From Bacillota bacterium (GTDB lineage: Bacteria; Bacillota; Clostridia; Lachnospirales; Cellulosilyticaceae), in contig JAEWMQ010000107.1 of the NCBI GenBank assembly GCA_023393125.1, positions 30,766 to 94,765 of the forward strand: a stretch of 64,000 bases of DNA, in the 5' to 3' direction. Below are positions 52,529 through 61,335 of this stretch, in pieces. Under the pieces are notes generated by a model. The model did not search any database. It saw nothing but the letters and a program-made list of their open reading frames with translations, and was not told the DNA's origin. Numbering within the stretch: position 1 is the first letter of the stretch; each line of letters opens with the position of its first letter. The position numbers and the translations under genes are program-made.

Positions 52529-53374
52529 ATGGAAGAAAAGCATAAGTGTGAGAAAACAGAGCCGGTTTTATATAAGATTGGTTTGTTTTCTCAAATGAAC
52601 CGTGTCACTATTAAAACCTTGAGACATTATGATGAAATTGGACTTTTACATCCAGAATATATTGATGAAGTAAATGGATATAGGTACTATACTTCTGGGC
52701 AATTACCTATTTTGCACGAGATATTAGCACTTCGCCAAATGGGGTTCTCATTAGAGGAGATTAAGAAAGTTCAGGGGGGAATGTCTGTAGAGGATTTACT
52801 TCTTCATAAAAAGGCAGAGCTAATTAAAAAGATTGCAGAGGAAAACATGAAGCTTTCTCAAGTAGAGTATTATCTCATTCATAAGGGTGGGGACAGGTCT
52901 TACAATGTGATTCTTAAGGAATTGCCTGAAGTTATTGTAGCTTCTATGAGAACGATTATTCCTAATTACAATGCCCTTTTTAATATTATGCCTCCTATGG
53001 GACGTGAAATGGAGAGGTTAGGTTGCGTTTGTGCAGTGCCTGAATATTGTTTTAATATTTATCATGATGGTGAATATAGAGAGGAAAATATAGATGTAGA
53101 GGTTTGCGAAGCTGTTACTGAGATGAAAGAAGACTCAGAGATGATTACCTTTAAAACCATTGAAAAAGTAGAAATGGCTGCATGTGCCTTGCATAAAGGA
53201 CCCTATGAAGACTTTCCAAAAGCTTATGGAGCTATTTTAGCATGGATGGAGGAGAATGGATTTGAAATAGCAGGCTATCCAAGAGAGTCTTATATTGATG
53301 GTATTTGGAATAAAGACACACCGGAAGAGTGGTTAACTGAAATACAGTTTCCTGTAAAAAAGATTCAGAAGTGA
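52529..53374 (+). CDS. MerR-family regulator with GyrI-like ligand domain (BmrR-like)
   Basis: A 281-residue activator: N-terminal MerR winged helix (YKIGLFSQMNRVTIKTLRHYDEIGLL, about 15-40, then NGYRYYTSGQL), a coiled-coil dimerization helix (about 85-118) and a C-terminal GyrI/SOUL-like domain (from about 128, ending EEWLTEIQFPVKK) that binds cationic drugs in BmrR. It is the third gene of the operon it probably activates through the 19-bp-spacer promoter at 50984. The stop is followed by a possible structured RNA/terminator. Confidence 0.92.
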   Translation: MEEKHKCEKTEPVLYKIGLFSQMNRVTIKTLRHYDEIGLLHPEYIDEVNGYRYYTSGQLPILHEILALRQMGFSLEEIKKVQGGMSVEDLLLHKKAELIKKIAEENMKLSQVEYYLIHKGGDRSYNVILKELPEVIVASMRTIIPNYNALFNIMPPMGREMERLGCVCAVPEYCFNIYHDGEYREENIDVEVCEAVTEMKEDSEMITFKTIEKVEMAACALHKGPYEDFPKAYGAILAWMEENGFEIAGYPRESYIDGIWNKDTPEEWLTEIQFPVKKIQK

Positions 53375-53674
53375 TACAAAAAGGCAGAAAGCTATAGGGT
53401 AAATTATATTTACAAAACAAAATACAAACACTATTTGATAATTACTTAGGCCGTTTGAGGAAAAGTCTACTATAGGGATAGAAAAGATATTTCAAGGAAT
53501 GAGCTCAGCGCCGAAGGGAACCTAGGGTTCCCTAGCAGAAGAAATGTGGACGCTAGTCCACTTTTTTATTGTGTTCAATTTGATTTTACAAGCAATCGAT
53601 TAAATTTTCAGAATAAAATGTGACCCTTATGAAACTTAATGTGTCTAAAAAGTAGAAAAGGAGGAGAATAATCA
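53375..53674. other. 300-bp intergenic region before the sigma-factor gene
   Basis: Holds a GC-richer block (53500-53568) with two hairpins: GGGAACCTAGGGTTCCC (53514-53530) and the terminator at 53546. The words CTAGC (53531) and GCTAG (53552) could pair across them. No known riboswitch was recognised. Confidence 0.35.
53546..53568 (+). terminator. Terminator GTGGAC-GCTA-GTCCAC
   Basis: Short perfect 6-bp stem with a four-base loop directly followed by TTTTTT. Confidence 0.7.
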
Positions 53675-54175
53675 ATGACAGAGTATGAGTTAGAGCAGAT
53701 GATGAATCAATATGGTGATTACATTGCACGTACATGCTATATCTATTTAAAGGATTGGGCATTAGCCGAAGATGCTGTGCAAGAGGTGTTTATTAAGGCT
53801 TACAAACACATGAGTGAGTTTAGGAAAGAATCAAGTGAGAAAACTTGGCTCACTAGTATTGCTATTAATATTTGCAAAAATTATGTGAGGACAAGTTGGT
53901 TTAGAAAAGTACAAATTGGGATTGAAAAGATTGAAGCGTATAACACGTTAGAGGATGAATTACTTAATCAAATCAACCAAAGTGAGTTACTCAAGCAAGT
54001 AATGGATTTACCTATTAAATATCGTGAAGTTATTCTCCTATATTACTATCAAGACTTTAAAATAAATGAAATTGCAGAGATACTTGGCATAAGTGAAAGT
54101 AGTATAAAAATGAGACTGAACCGAGGAAGAAAAAAGCTCAAGGATGATTTTGAGGAGGAATGTATATATGGATGA
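53675..54175 (+). CDS. ECF-type RNA polymerase sigma factor
   Basis: A 166-residue sigma-70 family protein with region 2 (ARTCYIYLKDWALAEDAVQEVFIKAYKH, about 18-45, binding the -10 element) and region 4 (YREVILLYYYQDFKINEIAEILGISESSIKMRLNRGRKKL, about 116-155, a helix-turn-helix for the -35). Regions 1 and 3 are absent, as in ECF factors. AAAGGAGGAGAA is a strong ribosome site. The next gene overlaps it by 8 bp and encodes a membrane protein with a cytosolic N-tail, the expected anti-sigma factor. Regulon unknown. Confidence 0.93.
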   Translation: MTEYELEQMMNQYGDYIARTCYIYLKDWALAEDAVQEVFIKAYKHMSEFRKESSEKTWLTSIAINICKNYVRTSWFRKVQIGIEKIEAYNTLEDELLNQINQSELLKQVMDLPIKYREVILLYYYQDFKINEIAEILGISESSIKMRLNRGRKKLKDDFEEECIYG

Positions 54176-55712
54176 GAGATTGTTTAAAAAAGAAGTAGAT
54201 ACATATTTAGAACCAGTTGGATTATCAGACCAAATGAAAAAAAATATTCGATTAGCATGTAGTGAAGATAAGCGGGAAAGCAAATATTTATCCAAGCGTT
54301 ATATAAATTATAAAAAGGTTTCGGTAGCTATGTTACTGCTTTTAATTTGCTCAAGTACGATTATGGCAATGGATTATACACTAGGATTAGGTTTGTTTTT
54401 TAAACAGGAGGAAATTGATAAGGTAATAGATGAAGTGCAATATGTCAAAGCTTATGATGAAAATCAAAATGTTAAAATGGAAATAAAAGAAGTCCTTAAT
54501 CAAGGACATGGAGCAGTTGCTACTGTTCAGTTTACAAATCTAGGACATAAACCATGGACCAAGGATGTAGTATGTCAAAGAATAGGGTTTGCAAGAGGAG
54601 AAGATGAATTTTGGGATCAATTATCTGAAGGCGTACTTTCTTCAGATGGTAGGCAGCTTACTTACTGTATTAGCACAAGCAATACCCCTGAGTTGATTAG
54701 CAATTCACCTATTAAGATTAAAGCTGAAAATCTCATGAAAAAACAAAGTATAGAAAAAGAAATAAAAATTCCTCTTAAGGATTTTAAAGTTACAGAAATA
54801 GGCAGTACAGTAGAAAAAAATATACAAAAAGAGGTTCAAGATAAGGGAGGACGAACTATGGAATTAAGGGAGTTCTTAAATCGAAGAACCGAAGGTGGAA
54901 AAACAGTTGTAATCGATGAGGAGTATCCTTCAGTTTTATTAAAAGGCATTGCTGTTATTAATATTAAAGGTGATGAAAGATATAAAGAGAATGAAAGATA
55001 TAAAGAAAATGGAAATATTCAAGGGATTGTAATTCATACAACAGGTGACAAACCCTATATACAATCTGGGGACTCTAGAGAGGTAAGGTCACAAAAATTA
55101 ATGATGGAGTACTTAGAACCATACACAGAGGGGGAAATTACAGAGCTTGTAGATACAAGAACAGGACAAGTCTATAAAGCAGAAGAATTTGATTACTATG
55201 GTGTAAATGAAATTGTATGTGGAGAGGTATTAAGCTATTTCCCTAATGTAACCCCAGAACAAGTTCCCTATTTGGAAGCTACCAAAATTGTTTATGACAA
55301 ACAAGATGTATTAGTAGATAGTACATGGGAAGTTGAGTTTAAAATAGATTTAGGCAATGTTAAGAAATGGGAAACCAATATCCAAATGGATAAGACAGAT
55401 TATAAGGTTATGGTGGATGAGGTATATTTATCAAGTACAGGTATTCAAGTAAAAGAACGTACAATTTATAAGAAAACTAATAGGTTTGCTGGTTATGTTA
55501 ATAGCTACTGGCTAGATATTACACTGATTGATAATCAAGGTAAAGAGATTAAGCTAAAGAATGTTAGTCTAGCTTTAAGAGAAGATAAAGATAGTAAATC
55601 AGAGTACTATATATTAACTTATAAAAATTGTGATGAAAAACAAGAATTTATTGATGTGAATAATATTAAAAAAATCATTATCAATGACAATGAAATCAAT
55701 TGTCAGGAATAA
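54168..55712 (+). CDS. Membrane-anchored anti-sigma factor, DUF4179-like
   Basis: A 514-residue single-pass membrane protein: N-terminal cytosolic arm (1-47) that would hold the sigma factor, one membrane helix (about 48-70, VAMLLLLICSSTIMAM), and a large extracytoplasmic domain. Its first part (EVLNQGHGAVATVQFTNLG) is like the DUF4179 domains of clostridial anti-sigma factors. The start at 54168 has GGAGG (54155-54159) before it and overlaps the sigma gene; the longer in-frame start at 54144 has none. The signal released by the outer domain is unknown. Confidence 0.8.
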   Translation: MDERLFKKEVDTYLEPVGLSDQMKKNIRLACSEDKRESKYLSKRYINYKKVSVAMLLLLICSSTIMAMDYTLGLGLFFKQEEIDKVIDEVQYVKAYDENQNVKMEIKEVLNQGHGAVATVQFTNLGHKPWTKDVVCQRIGFARGEDEFWDQLSEGVLSSDGRQLTYCISTSNTPELISNSPIKIKAENLMKKQSIEKEIKIPLKDFKVTEIGSTVEKNIQKEVQDKGGRTMELREFLNRRTEGGKTVVIDEEYPSVLLKGIAVINIKGDERYKENERYKENGNIQGIVIHTTGDKPYIQSGDSREVRSQKLMMEYLEPYTEGEITELVDTRTGQVYKAEEFDYYGVNEIVCGEVLSYFPNVTPEQVPYLEATKIVYDKQDVLVDSTWEVEFKIDLGNVKKWETNIQMDKTDYKVMVDEVYLSSTGIQVKERTIYKKTNRFAGYVNSYWLDITLIDNQGKEIKLKNVSLALREDKDSKSEYYILTYKNCDEKQEFIDVNNIKKIIINDNEINCQE

Positions 55713-55718
55713 GAAAAA

Positions 55719-55984
55719 TTAATCTAAGTGAATTTCAGAGAAATAATCTTGCCAGTGTAATTCAATATCAGTGAAAATTTGACGATAAGCATAAGGATGG
55801 ATACCAATGGGGCAAAGCTATCATAATCAGCATAGCCTGGTGCACTAGGAATGGATTGAATAACGCCACCTACCTGAGGGCGTTTTTCATAAAGTGAGAC
55901 CTGATAACCTGCATGAAGTAGGTGGAGGCCACAACATAGACCACCTATACCTCCGCCAATGATAATAATATGACACCCAGCCAT
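55719..55984 (-). pseudogene. Truncated CrtI/phytoene-desaturase-like FAD oxidoreductase
   Basis: The first 60 codons encode an FAD-binding N-terminus: IIIIGGGIGGLCCGLHLLHAGYQVSLYEKRPQVGG, the dinucleotide motif of the phytoene desaturase family. Around 55800 the frame slips: the homologous continuation (IGIHPYAYRQIFTDI, then DYFSEIHLD-stop) is in another frame and stops about 90 codons in, while a full enzyme has about 500. A good GGAGG site remains in front of the ATG, so the loss is probably recent. (Motif split here: IIIIGGGIGGLCC is followed by GLHLLHAGYQVSLYEKR.). Confidence 0.75.
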
Positions 55985-56196
55985 GGTAATACCTCCCTAA
56001 TCAGATGAATAATGCAACTAGTTATCTTATGCATTAATTTTATATGGAACTAGTTATTACCCAATTGATATGAATTTAAACTAAAAAGGTATTAACTGCC
56101 ATCCGAATCAAGTCATAGATAGACTATGCATTGAAATGTAATTTTACAATCTAATTCTCTATATATAGAAAATTCCGATTAAATCTATTGACCTCC
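55985..56196. other. Gene-free stretch before the BlaI operator
   Basis: About 210 bp, AT-rich, presumably with the old promoter of the CrtI-like pseudogene on the reverse strand. No further feature seen. Confidence 0.35.
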
Positions 56197-56242
56197 TTGA
56201 CTAATGGTATTAGACTAAATGTAGTCTAATACCATTAGTCAA
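56188..56242 (+). promoter_or_regulatory. BlaI-type operator overlapping the promoter
   Basis: A perfect 21-bp inverted repeat, TTGACTAATGGTATTAGAC TA-type arms at 56197-56217 and 56222-56242 with a 4-bp centre (AATG). A promoter fits over it: -35 TTGACC (56188-56193), 17-bp spacer, -10 TAGACT (56211-56216). The repressor encoded next to it would block its own operon. Confidence 0.7.
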
Positions 56243-56254
56243 AGGGGTGTTTTA

Positions 56255-56617
56255 ATGGAAACTTATAAATTAGGAGAAATGGAGCAAAAGTTTGCTGATT
56301 TAATATGGGAGAACGAACCCATCAGCTCTCGTGAGTTAACTCAGTTATGTGAGAAAGCCTTTATGTGGAAGCGAACTACTACTTATACTATGCTAAAGCG
56401 TTTGTGTGAACGTAAAATATTTGAAAATAGTCATGGAACAGTAAGGGCATTGATGAAAAGGGAAGAGTTTTTAGGTGCCCAAGGAGAACAATTTGTAGAA
56501 GAATCTTTTGGTGGTTCTCTGCCACAATTTTTAGCGGCCTTCACAAGACGAAAGAAGCTTAGTGAAAAAGAAATAGAGGAAATAAGAACGCTCATTGATG
56601 CACATGAGGAGGGATAG
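56255..56617 (+). CDS. BlaI/MecI/CopY-family repressor
   Basis: A 120-residue winged-helix repressor: KLGEMEQKFADLIWENEPISS (helix 1 and 2), then TQLCEKAFMWKRTTTYTMLKRLCERKI (recognition helix TTTYTMLKRL) and a C-terminal dimerization arm. In this family the repressor is cut by the partner BlaR1 protease on drug sensing. It is encoded directly upstream of the BlaR1-like gene (2 bp gap) behind a 21-bp palindromic operator. GGGGTG precedes the ATG. Confidence 0.92.
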   Translation: METYKLGEMEQKFADLIWENEPISSRELTQLCEKAFMWKRTTTYTMLKRLCERKIFENSHGTVRALMKREEFLGAQGEQFVEESFGGSLPQFLAAFTRRKKLSEKEIEEIRTLIDAHEEG

Positions 56618-56619
56618 AG

Positions 56620-59283
56620 ATGCTAGAAAAGTTATTTTTAGAAATCCTTAATATGAGTTTTACAGCAAGTTTTGTTATTTGCTTTGTAATGATTACTAGG
56701 CTTTTACTTAAAAGAGCACCTAAAATTTTCACCTATGCTCTTTGGAGTATTGTGCTATTTCGGCTGATTTGTCCTTTCTCTATTGAAAGTATTATGAGCC
56801 TTATGCCTGCAAACACAAAGCCTATCTCACATGAGATTTTGTATACACAGACACCTACTATTCATACTGGGCTTAATAATGTAGATCAACTCGTTAATAA
56901 TGCTTTACCTGTAGCTACTATAGAAGCTAGTGTCAATCCTATGCAGATATGGACTTTTATAGGGTTAATTATCTGGGGAGTAGGAGTAGTAATCTTATTA
57001 GCGTATGGTATATTCTCTCTTATTAAATTAAAGAGAAAGCTAGGAACAAGTAGGCATGAAGAAAACAATATTTATATAACAGAGCAGCTAGAGCTTCCTT
57101 TTGTGTTAGGCATCATTCGCCCTAAGATTTATTTGCCAGAGGGACTTTTGGCTGATGAAAAGCATTATATTCTTTTACATGAACAAATACACATCAAAAG
57201 ATATGATCATATTATCAGGCTCATTAGCTTTATAGTGGTGTGTATCCATTGGTTTAATCCCCTTGTGTGGGTAGCCTTTTTTATGGCAGGGAAAGATATG
57301 GAGATGTCTTGTGATGAGGCAGTCATTAAGTCTCTAGGAAATGATGTCAAACAGGCGTATTCTTCCTCATTACTATCCTTTGCAGCAGGGAAAAGGCATA
57401 CTGGACTTATACCTCTTGCCTTTGGGGAAGGCAGTACCAAAAGCCGGATTAAAAATGTATTAAGTTATAAGAAACCTAGTTTTTGGGTAGTAAGTATCAT
57501 CTTAATAGGAATACTCCTATTAGGCGTGGGACTTTTGACTAATCCGATTACTTTCTCCACGGCGTTAGTTGCAAAAGAGGTAGATTTAACAAAGTTTGAA
57601 AGTAGCATCATAGGTTCAGAAATGCCTAGGATACTCTATGCGGATAGAGATAAGGTGATTTTTGAAGCTAGTGGCGTTTATGTGTATGATCTTAAAAAGG
57701 AAGAGCTTGTATGCTCCTATGCTTTTGACAGCTTTGATACCCAGCTTCTTAAGAATAATAAAGTTTTTGTATTTTCATTGGCAGATGGGAAGCAGATCAT
57801 ATGGGGATTTGAAGATACAGCAGGCAATAACGTAAAGGCTTATAGCTGCATTACAGGGGAGAAAAACTTAATGGAGATTAGCAAAGAGCTAATGGCTACC
57901 TACCAAAAGAATAGTTTTTCGTGCTATTATCCTAATGAAAATGATGAACGTTACAATCAGTCGTTTGGAGCCATTACTATGCTACCAGATACCCAGGATG
58001 AAGTGATTTATTTAACTTTTAGTAGCGTAGAAGTCGCTACTATTAAGATTGTTTATGAAAGTAGCTTAGAATATAAGGAGTACCAAGTATTTGGGAAGCA
58101 ACAGGAAGTCATAAATAAGCAAGAAGTAGAGGACATGGAGCCAACAATACAAATGGAGGCATCCACTATCGAAGAATATGCAGAGCAGTATGTAGTAGAA
58201 ATGTTTGAAAGCTATTCTAAGTATACAACATTTAAGCTTGTAGATAGCAAAATAACAGCATTAAATAAAATAGCTACCTTTACCCATTTAACGAATGCCC
58301 CTATTGAACTATGGGCTATTGAGTATCGCTTGCTTCCAGATAATATTGATAATGCTTTGCTGGTAGGAGATATGAATATTATAGATGGTTGGATTACTGA
58401 AAACGGAAGTATGGGAAAGCCTATTTTAGTCTTTAGTATTGAAAATGGAGGGTCAGAGTACCTAGGGGAACTAAGGTCTGGATATGTAGGAAACACATTA
58501 TCAGGGCAAGAAGTAGCTCTTAGACAGTTCCTTGAGAAAAGCGGCAAACTCCCTAAGGAAACCTATCAAAGTGAACATATCTTAGTAAAGTTTCCTCTTT
58601 CTAACGGAGAGACCTGTAAGCTCTTATTATCTCAACCAGCCAAAAAAGGAAGTGGTGGCATATGGTGCGTAGAAAGGTGGATGGATGGTAATGGTAGCAT
58701 TTACTATGCTGACCCACAAGTAGATACTATCCTTACGGAGTATTATGAGGGTATGCAGGAGGCATATGATAAGGGTGAAATGCCTTGGCTTGTAGATACT
58801 AAGAATGTGGCACTGAAATACACCAATAAGGTGCTTGGTCAGATGCTTACCTATAAGGATCTTGAGCTCATAGAAAATGCATCCCTTAGTGATTTTCAGG
58901 AGCTACCTATTAGTACCTATTTTGGATTTATATCAAAATTTCAGCTAGATACAGAGGTATTTCATTTTGATAGAGCAGAGTGGATTACAAGTAATCAGGT
59001 AGAACGAATGAAAGAACTAAATTTAAGTGATGCAGATATGCCAAATGGCTTCTATATTTACAATCCTAAGCATTATCCTGATGGATTTATAGTCAATGAA
59101 TATACCCAGTATCATTTTATGAAGAGAGCTAAAGGGTCTGATGAGTTAAACGAGTATACTACCACAGATAAAAATGAATTTTATAACTATCTCAGTGGGT
59201 ATGAAGAAGGAAGTACGCCTCCGTTTTGGGTGCAAACACAGGGTGGTTATGTAACCAATATTCGTGAACAGTACCTCCCATAA
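56620..59283 (+). CDS. BlaR1-like M56 membrane metallopeptidase with an unusual sensor domain
   Basis: An 887-residue integral membrane protease of the M56 family. Membrane helices lie at about 5-30, 36-55, 108-135, 202-225 and 287-305; the zinc site is H187-E-Q-I-H191 in LLHEQIHIKRYDH, and GKDMEMSCDEAVIKSLG supplies the third ligand. On activation it would cleave the BlaI-like repressor encoded upstream. The C-terminal 575 residues replace the penicillin-binding sensor of BlaR1: I see no SxxK motif context, and the domain ends VQTQGGYVTNIREQYLP, a pattern seen in other clostridial M56 proteins. Sensed signal unknown. Confidence 0.87.
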   Translation: MLEKLFLEILNMSFTASFVICFVMITRLLLKRAPKIFTYALWSIVLFRLICPFSIESIMSLMPANTKPISHEILYTQTPTIHTGLNNVDQLVNNALPVATIEASVNPMQIWTFIGLIIWGVGVVILLAYGIFSLIKLKRKLGTSRHEENNIYITEQLELPFVLGIIRPKIYLPEGLLADEKHYILLHEQIHIKRYDHIIRLISFIVVCIHWFNPLVWVAFFMAGKDMEMSCDEAVIKSLGNDVKQAYSSSLLSFAAGKRHTGLIPLAFGEGSTKSRIKNVLSYKKPSFWVVSIILIGILLLGVGLLTNPITFSTALVAKEVDLTKFESSIIGSEMPRILYADRDKVIFEASGVYVYDLKKEELVCSYAFDSFDTQLLKNNKVFVFSLADGKQIIWGFEDTAGNNVKAYSCITGEKNLMEISKELMATYQKNSFSCYYPNENDERYNQSFGAITMLPDTQDEVIYLTFSSVEVATIKIVYESSLEYKEYQVFGKQQEVINKQEVEDMEPTIQMEASTIEEYAEQYVVEMFESYSKYTTFKLVDSKITALNKIATFTHLTNAPIELWAIEYRLLPDNIDNALLVGDMNIIDGWITENGSMGKPILVFSIENGGSEYLGELRSGYVGNTLSGQEVALRQFLEKSGKLPKETYQSEHILVKFPLSNGETCKLLLSQPAKKGSGGIWCVERWMDGNGSIYYADPQVDTILTEYYEGMQEAYDKGEMPWLVDTKNVALKYTNKVLGQMLTYKDLELIENASLSDFQELPISTYFGFISKFQLDTEVFHFDRAEWITSNQVERMKELNLSDADMPNGFYIYNPKHYPDGFIVNEYTQYHFMKRAKGSDELNEYTTTDKNEFYNYLSGYEEGSTPPFWVQTQGGYVTNIREQYLP

Positions 59284-59324
59284 GCAGATTTATAAATCTA
59301 CAGAGTTAGTTATAGAAACAAAAC

Positions 59325-59375
59325 AAAAAGATACCAGAAAAAGAGATGAAAGTTCTCTTTTCTGGTATCTTTTTT
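59325..59375. terminator. Bidirectional terminator
   Basis: AAAAAGATACCAGAAAAAGAG pairs with its near-complement around a 9-nt loop and ends in T6; it closes both the BlaR1-like gene and the reverse-strand operon. (Left arm written in part: AAAGATACCAGAAAAAGAG.). Confidence 0.85.
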
Positions 59376-59670
59376 AGTGAGCCGTTAGTAAATGTTTAAT
59401 AGCCATAATAGGATGATAAAGAAGCATCCAAGGACCGCTAAAGCGCATGACTTCTTTAATTTTGTCTTTGTGTTGTGGCGCATAGCAATGGGTTTGGCAG
59501 GCGCTACAGAAGCTTTTGTTTTCACCATATCTGCAGTAGCTTAACCGCTTCCTGGCATAAGCATTAAGTGATTCACATTCTGGGCATAGGGCTTTAGATT
59601 TATGCTTTTTACGGCAGTAAACACCGATCATAGCCGCTACAACTTGTTTTTCTTGTTCAATACGAGACAT
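59374..59670 (-). CDS. NO-stimulated-promoter family protein
   Basis: A 98-residue cytosolic protein rich in metal-binding residues: Cys19, His23, Cys29, Cys32, Cys46, Cys55, Cys58, His61, Cys62. It matches the family named 'nitrous oxide-stimulated promoter', whose function is not known; the name comes from promoter studies. The cysteine pattern suggests zinc or iron-sulfur binding. Its start follows the ABC gene stop directly, so it is the last gene of the DUF454-ABC-ABC operon. Confidence 0.82.
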   Translation of the reverse strand: MSRIEQEKQVVAAMIGVYCRKKHKSKALCPECESLNAYARKRLSYCRYGENKSFCSACQTHCYAPQHKDKIKEVMRFSGPWMLLYHPIMAIKHLLTAH

Positions 59671-61335
59671 TTAAGATGCTCTTCCTTCCTGCATGTAATA
59701 GATACGGTCGGCAATGCTCATAGTAGAGGCCCTGTGGCTAACTAAGATAATGGTTTTATCCTGACTGTGTGCTTTTAAGGCATTCAGAATAATGCTTTCA
59801 TTTAAGCTATCTAAGTTGCTAGTTGGTTCATCTAGAAGGATGATTGGGCTATCATGTAAGAAAGCTCTAGCGATTCCTAATCGTTGACGTTCTCCACCAG
59901 AGAGGCTATCACCTAGTTCACCTACTTTAGTATTAAACCCATTTGGTAAAGAAACAATGAAGTCATAGAGATTAGCTTTTTTACAAGCTTCAATGAGCTC
60001 TTCCATTGTAGCATCACGTTTAGCAATGCGTAGATTTTCTTCAAGGGTTGAATCAAAGAGATAAGTATCTTGCGTAACATAAGCCATATGTTGACGAAGG
60101 CTAGAAGTTATAACTTGATTTACATTATGACCACCTATTGAAATTTGCCCTTCCTTAGTTTCGTAAAAATGCATCATGAGTTTAAGGAGAGTTGATTTAC
60201 CACATCCACTTTTACCAGAGATACCAATAATCTCACCTTTTTTAAAGGAAAGAGAAAGGTCTTTTAAAATAGGCACACTTTGGTAGGCAAAAGATACGTT
60301 TTCAACTTCGATATCTGTATCCATAACTTCATAACCTACAGTGACTTCAGGGGTATCTGGTTTTTCTTCTAAGAGTGAAAGAACACGCTCACCACTAGCT
60401 AAAGTCTGAAGCAGATTATTAGATAGATTACTTAGAGCTACAACTGGTCCATAAGAACTCATAAGGCAGACTAAAGCAATGAGGAAGCCGCCGAAAGAAA
60501 GCGAACCATTTTGGCAAAGTAAGATACCCACTAAAAGCATTAGTGCAGAGAAGCTTAGAAGTGCTGTTTCTGTAATAGCTTTAGTAATACCTTCATGAGT
60601 CTTGATTTTCTTAGTACTTTGGTCAGCCGTAATACTTTTTTCCTGAATGGCTTCATGGCGAGCAGCACCCTGATCAAAGAGGATAATTTCTCTCATACCA
60701 CGTAAGGATTCAAGGAAGTATTGATTAAGTTCTCCTACATTTTCACGATAAACTCTACCATCTTCACGGGCGCTTTTTGCTGTAAAGTAAGGAATGATTG
60801 CCCCAATAGTGATATAAGCAAAGAAAGCAACAAGTGCCATGAGCGGAGAATAGTAACCAATAATACCTAGCATAATAAGACAAGTAATAATGGCAATGGC
60901 AATAGGTGCAATAGTATGAGCATAGAATACTTCTAATAGCTCAATATCTGAAGTAATAAGAGCAATGAGCTGCCCATTATCTTTATTATCTAATTTACTT
61001 GGAGCTAATCTTCTAAGTGATTTAAACACTTTATCTCTTATAAAGGCTAAGAGTTTAAAGGCAATGTAGTGTCCACTAGATTGCTCCATATATCTTAAAA
61101 TACCACGCATAATAGCAAAGATAGCTAAGCTAATATAGATTGCTTTCATTTCAGTAAAGAATGGAAGAAGTGGTATATCGAGAGTCGTTAAAATACCAAA
61201 TGCTCCAACAACAGTAATCCCAATAGCAGCTAAGAAGCCGAGCACACCCATGGTGATAGTAATCATCATAATGAGAGTAAAGGGAGAAACTAATTTAAGG
61301 AGTTTACGCATGATAGTAAGGCCGCTTTTAGGCAT
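59671..61335 (-). CDS. ABC transporter, exporter fold (subunit 2)
   Basis: A 554-residue half-transporter: six membrane helices (about 10-310) and a nucleotide-binding domain with Walker A GKSGCGKST, signature LSGGERQR, Walker B IILLDEPTSNLDS and VSHR. The start at 61335 (MPKSGLTIMRK) has GGAGG 8 nt before it, so the longer frame from 61353 is rejected. It overlaps the upstream ABC gene by 8 bp. The CydCD-like sequence and the iron-box upstream fit the YbtPQ/IrtAB type of siderophore importers with exporter fold, or heme/thiol export. Direction is not decided by sequence. Confidence 0.87.
   Translation of the reverse strand: MPKSGLTIMRKLLKLVSPFTLIMMITITMGVLGFLAAIGITVVGAFGILTTLDIPLLPFFTEMKAIYISLAIFAIMRGILRYMEQSSGHYIAFKLLAFIRDKVFKSLRRLAPSKLDNKDNGQLIALITSDIELLEVFYAHTIAPIAIAIITCLIMLGIIGYYSPLMALVAFFAYITIGAIIPYFTAKSAREDGRVYRENVGELNQYFLESLRGMREIILFDQGAARHEAIQEKSITADQSTKKIKTHEGITKAITETALLSFSALMLLVGILLCQNGSLSFGGFLIALVCLMSSYGPVVALSNLSNNLLQTLASGERVLSLLEEKPDTPEVTVGYEVMDTDIEVENVSFAYQSVPILKDLSLSFKKGEIIGISGKSGCGKSTLLKLMMHFYETKEGQISIGGHNVNQVITSSLRQHMAYVTQDTYLFDSTLEENLRIAKRDATMEELIEACKKANLYDFIVSLPNGFNTKVGELGDSLSGGERQRLGIARAFLHDSPIILLDEPTSNLDSLNESIILNALKAHSQDKTIILVSHRASTMSIADRIYYMQEGRAS

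Noticed and set aside
53500..53531. Glycine-riboswitch-like word GCGCCGAAGGGAAC
   Set aside because: The rest of the glycine aptamer (paired GAGAG/CTCTC and AGGAC segments) is missing, and the downstream genes are a sigma/anti-sigma pair.
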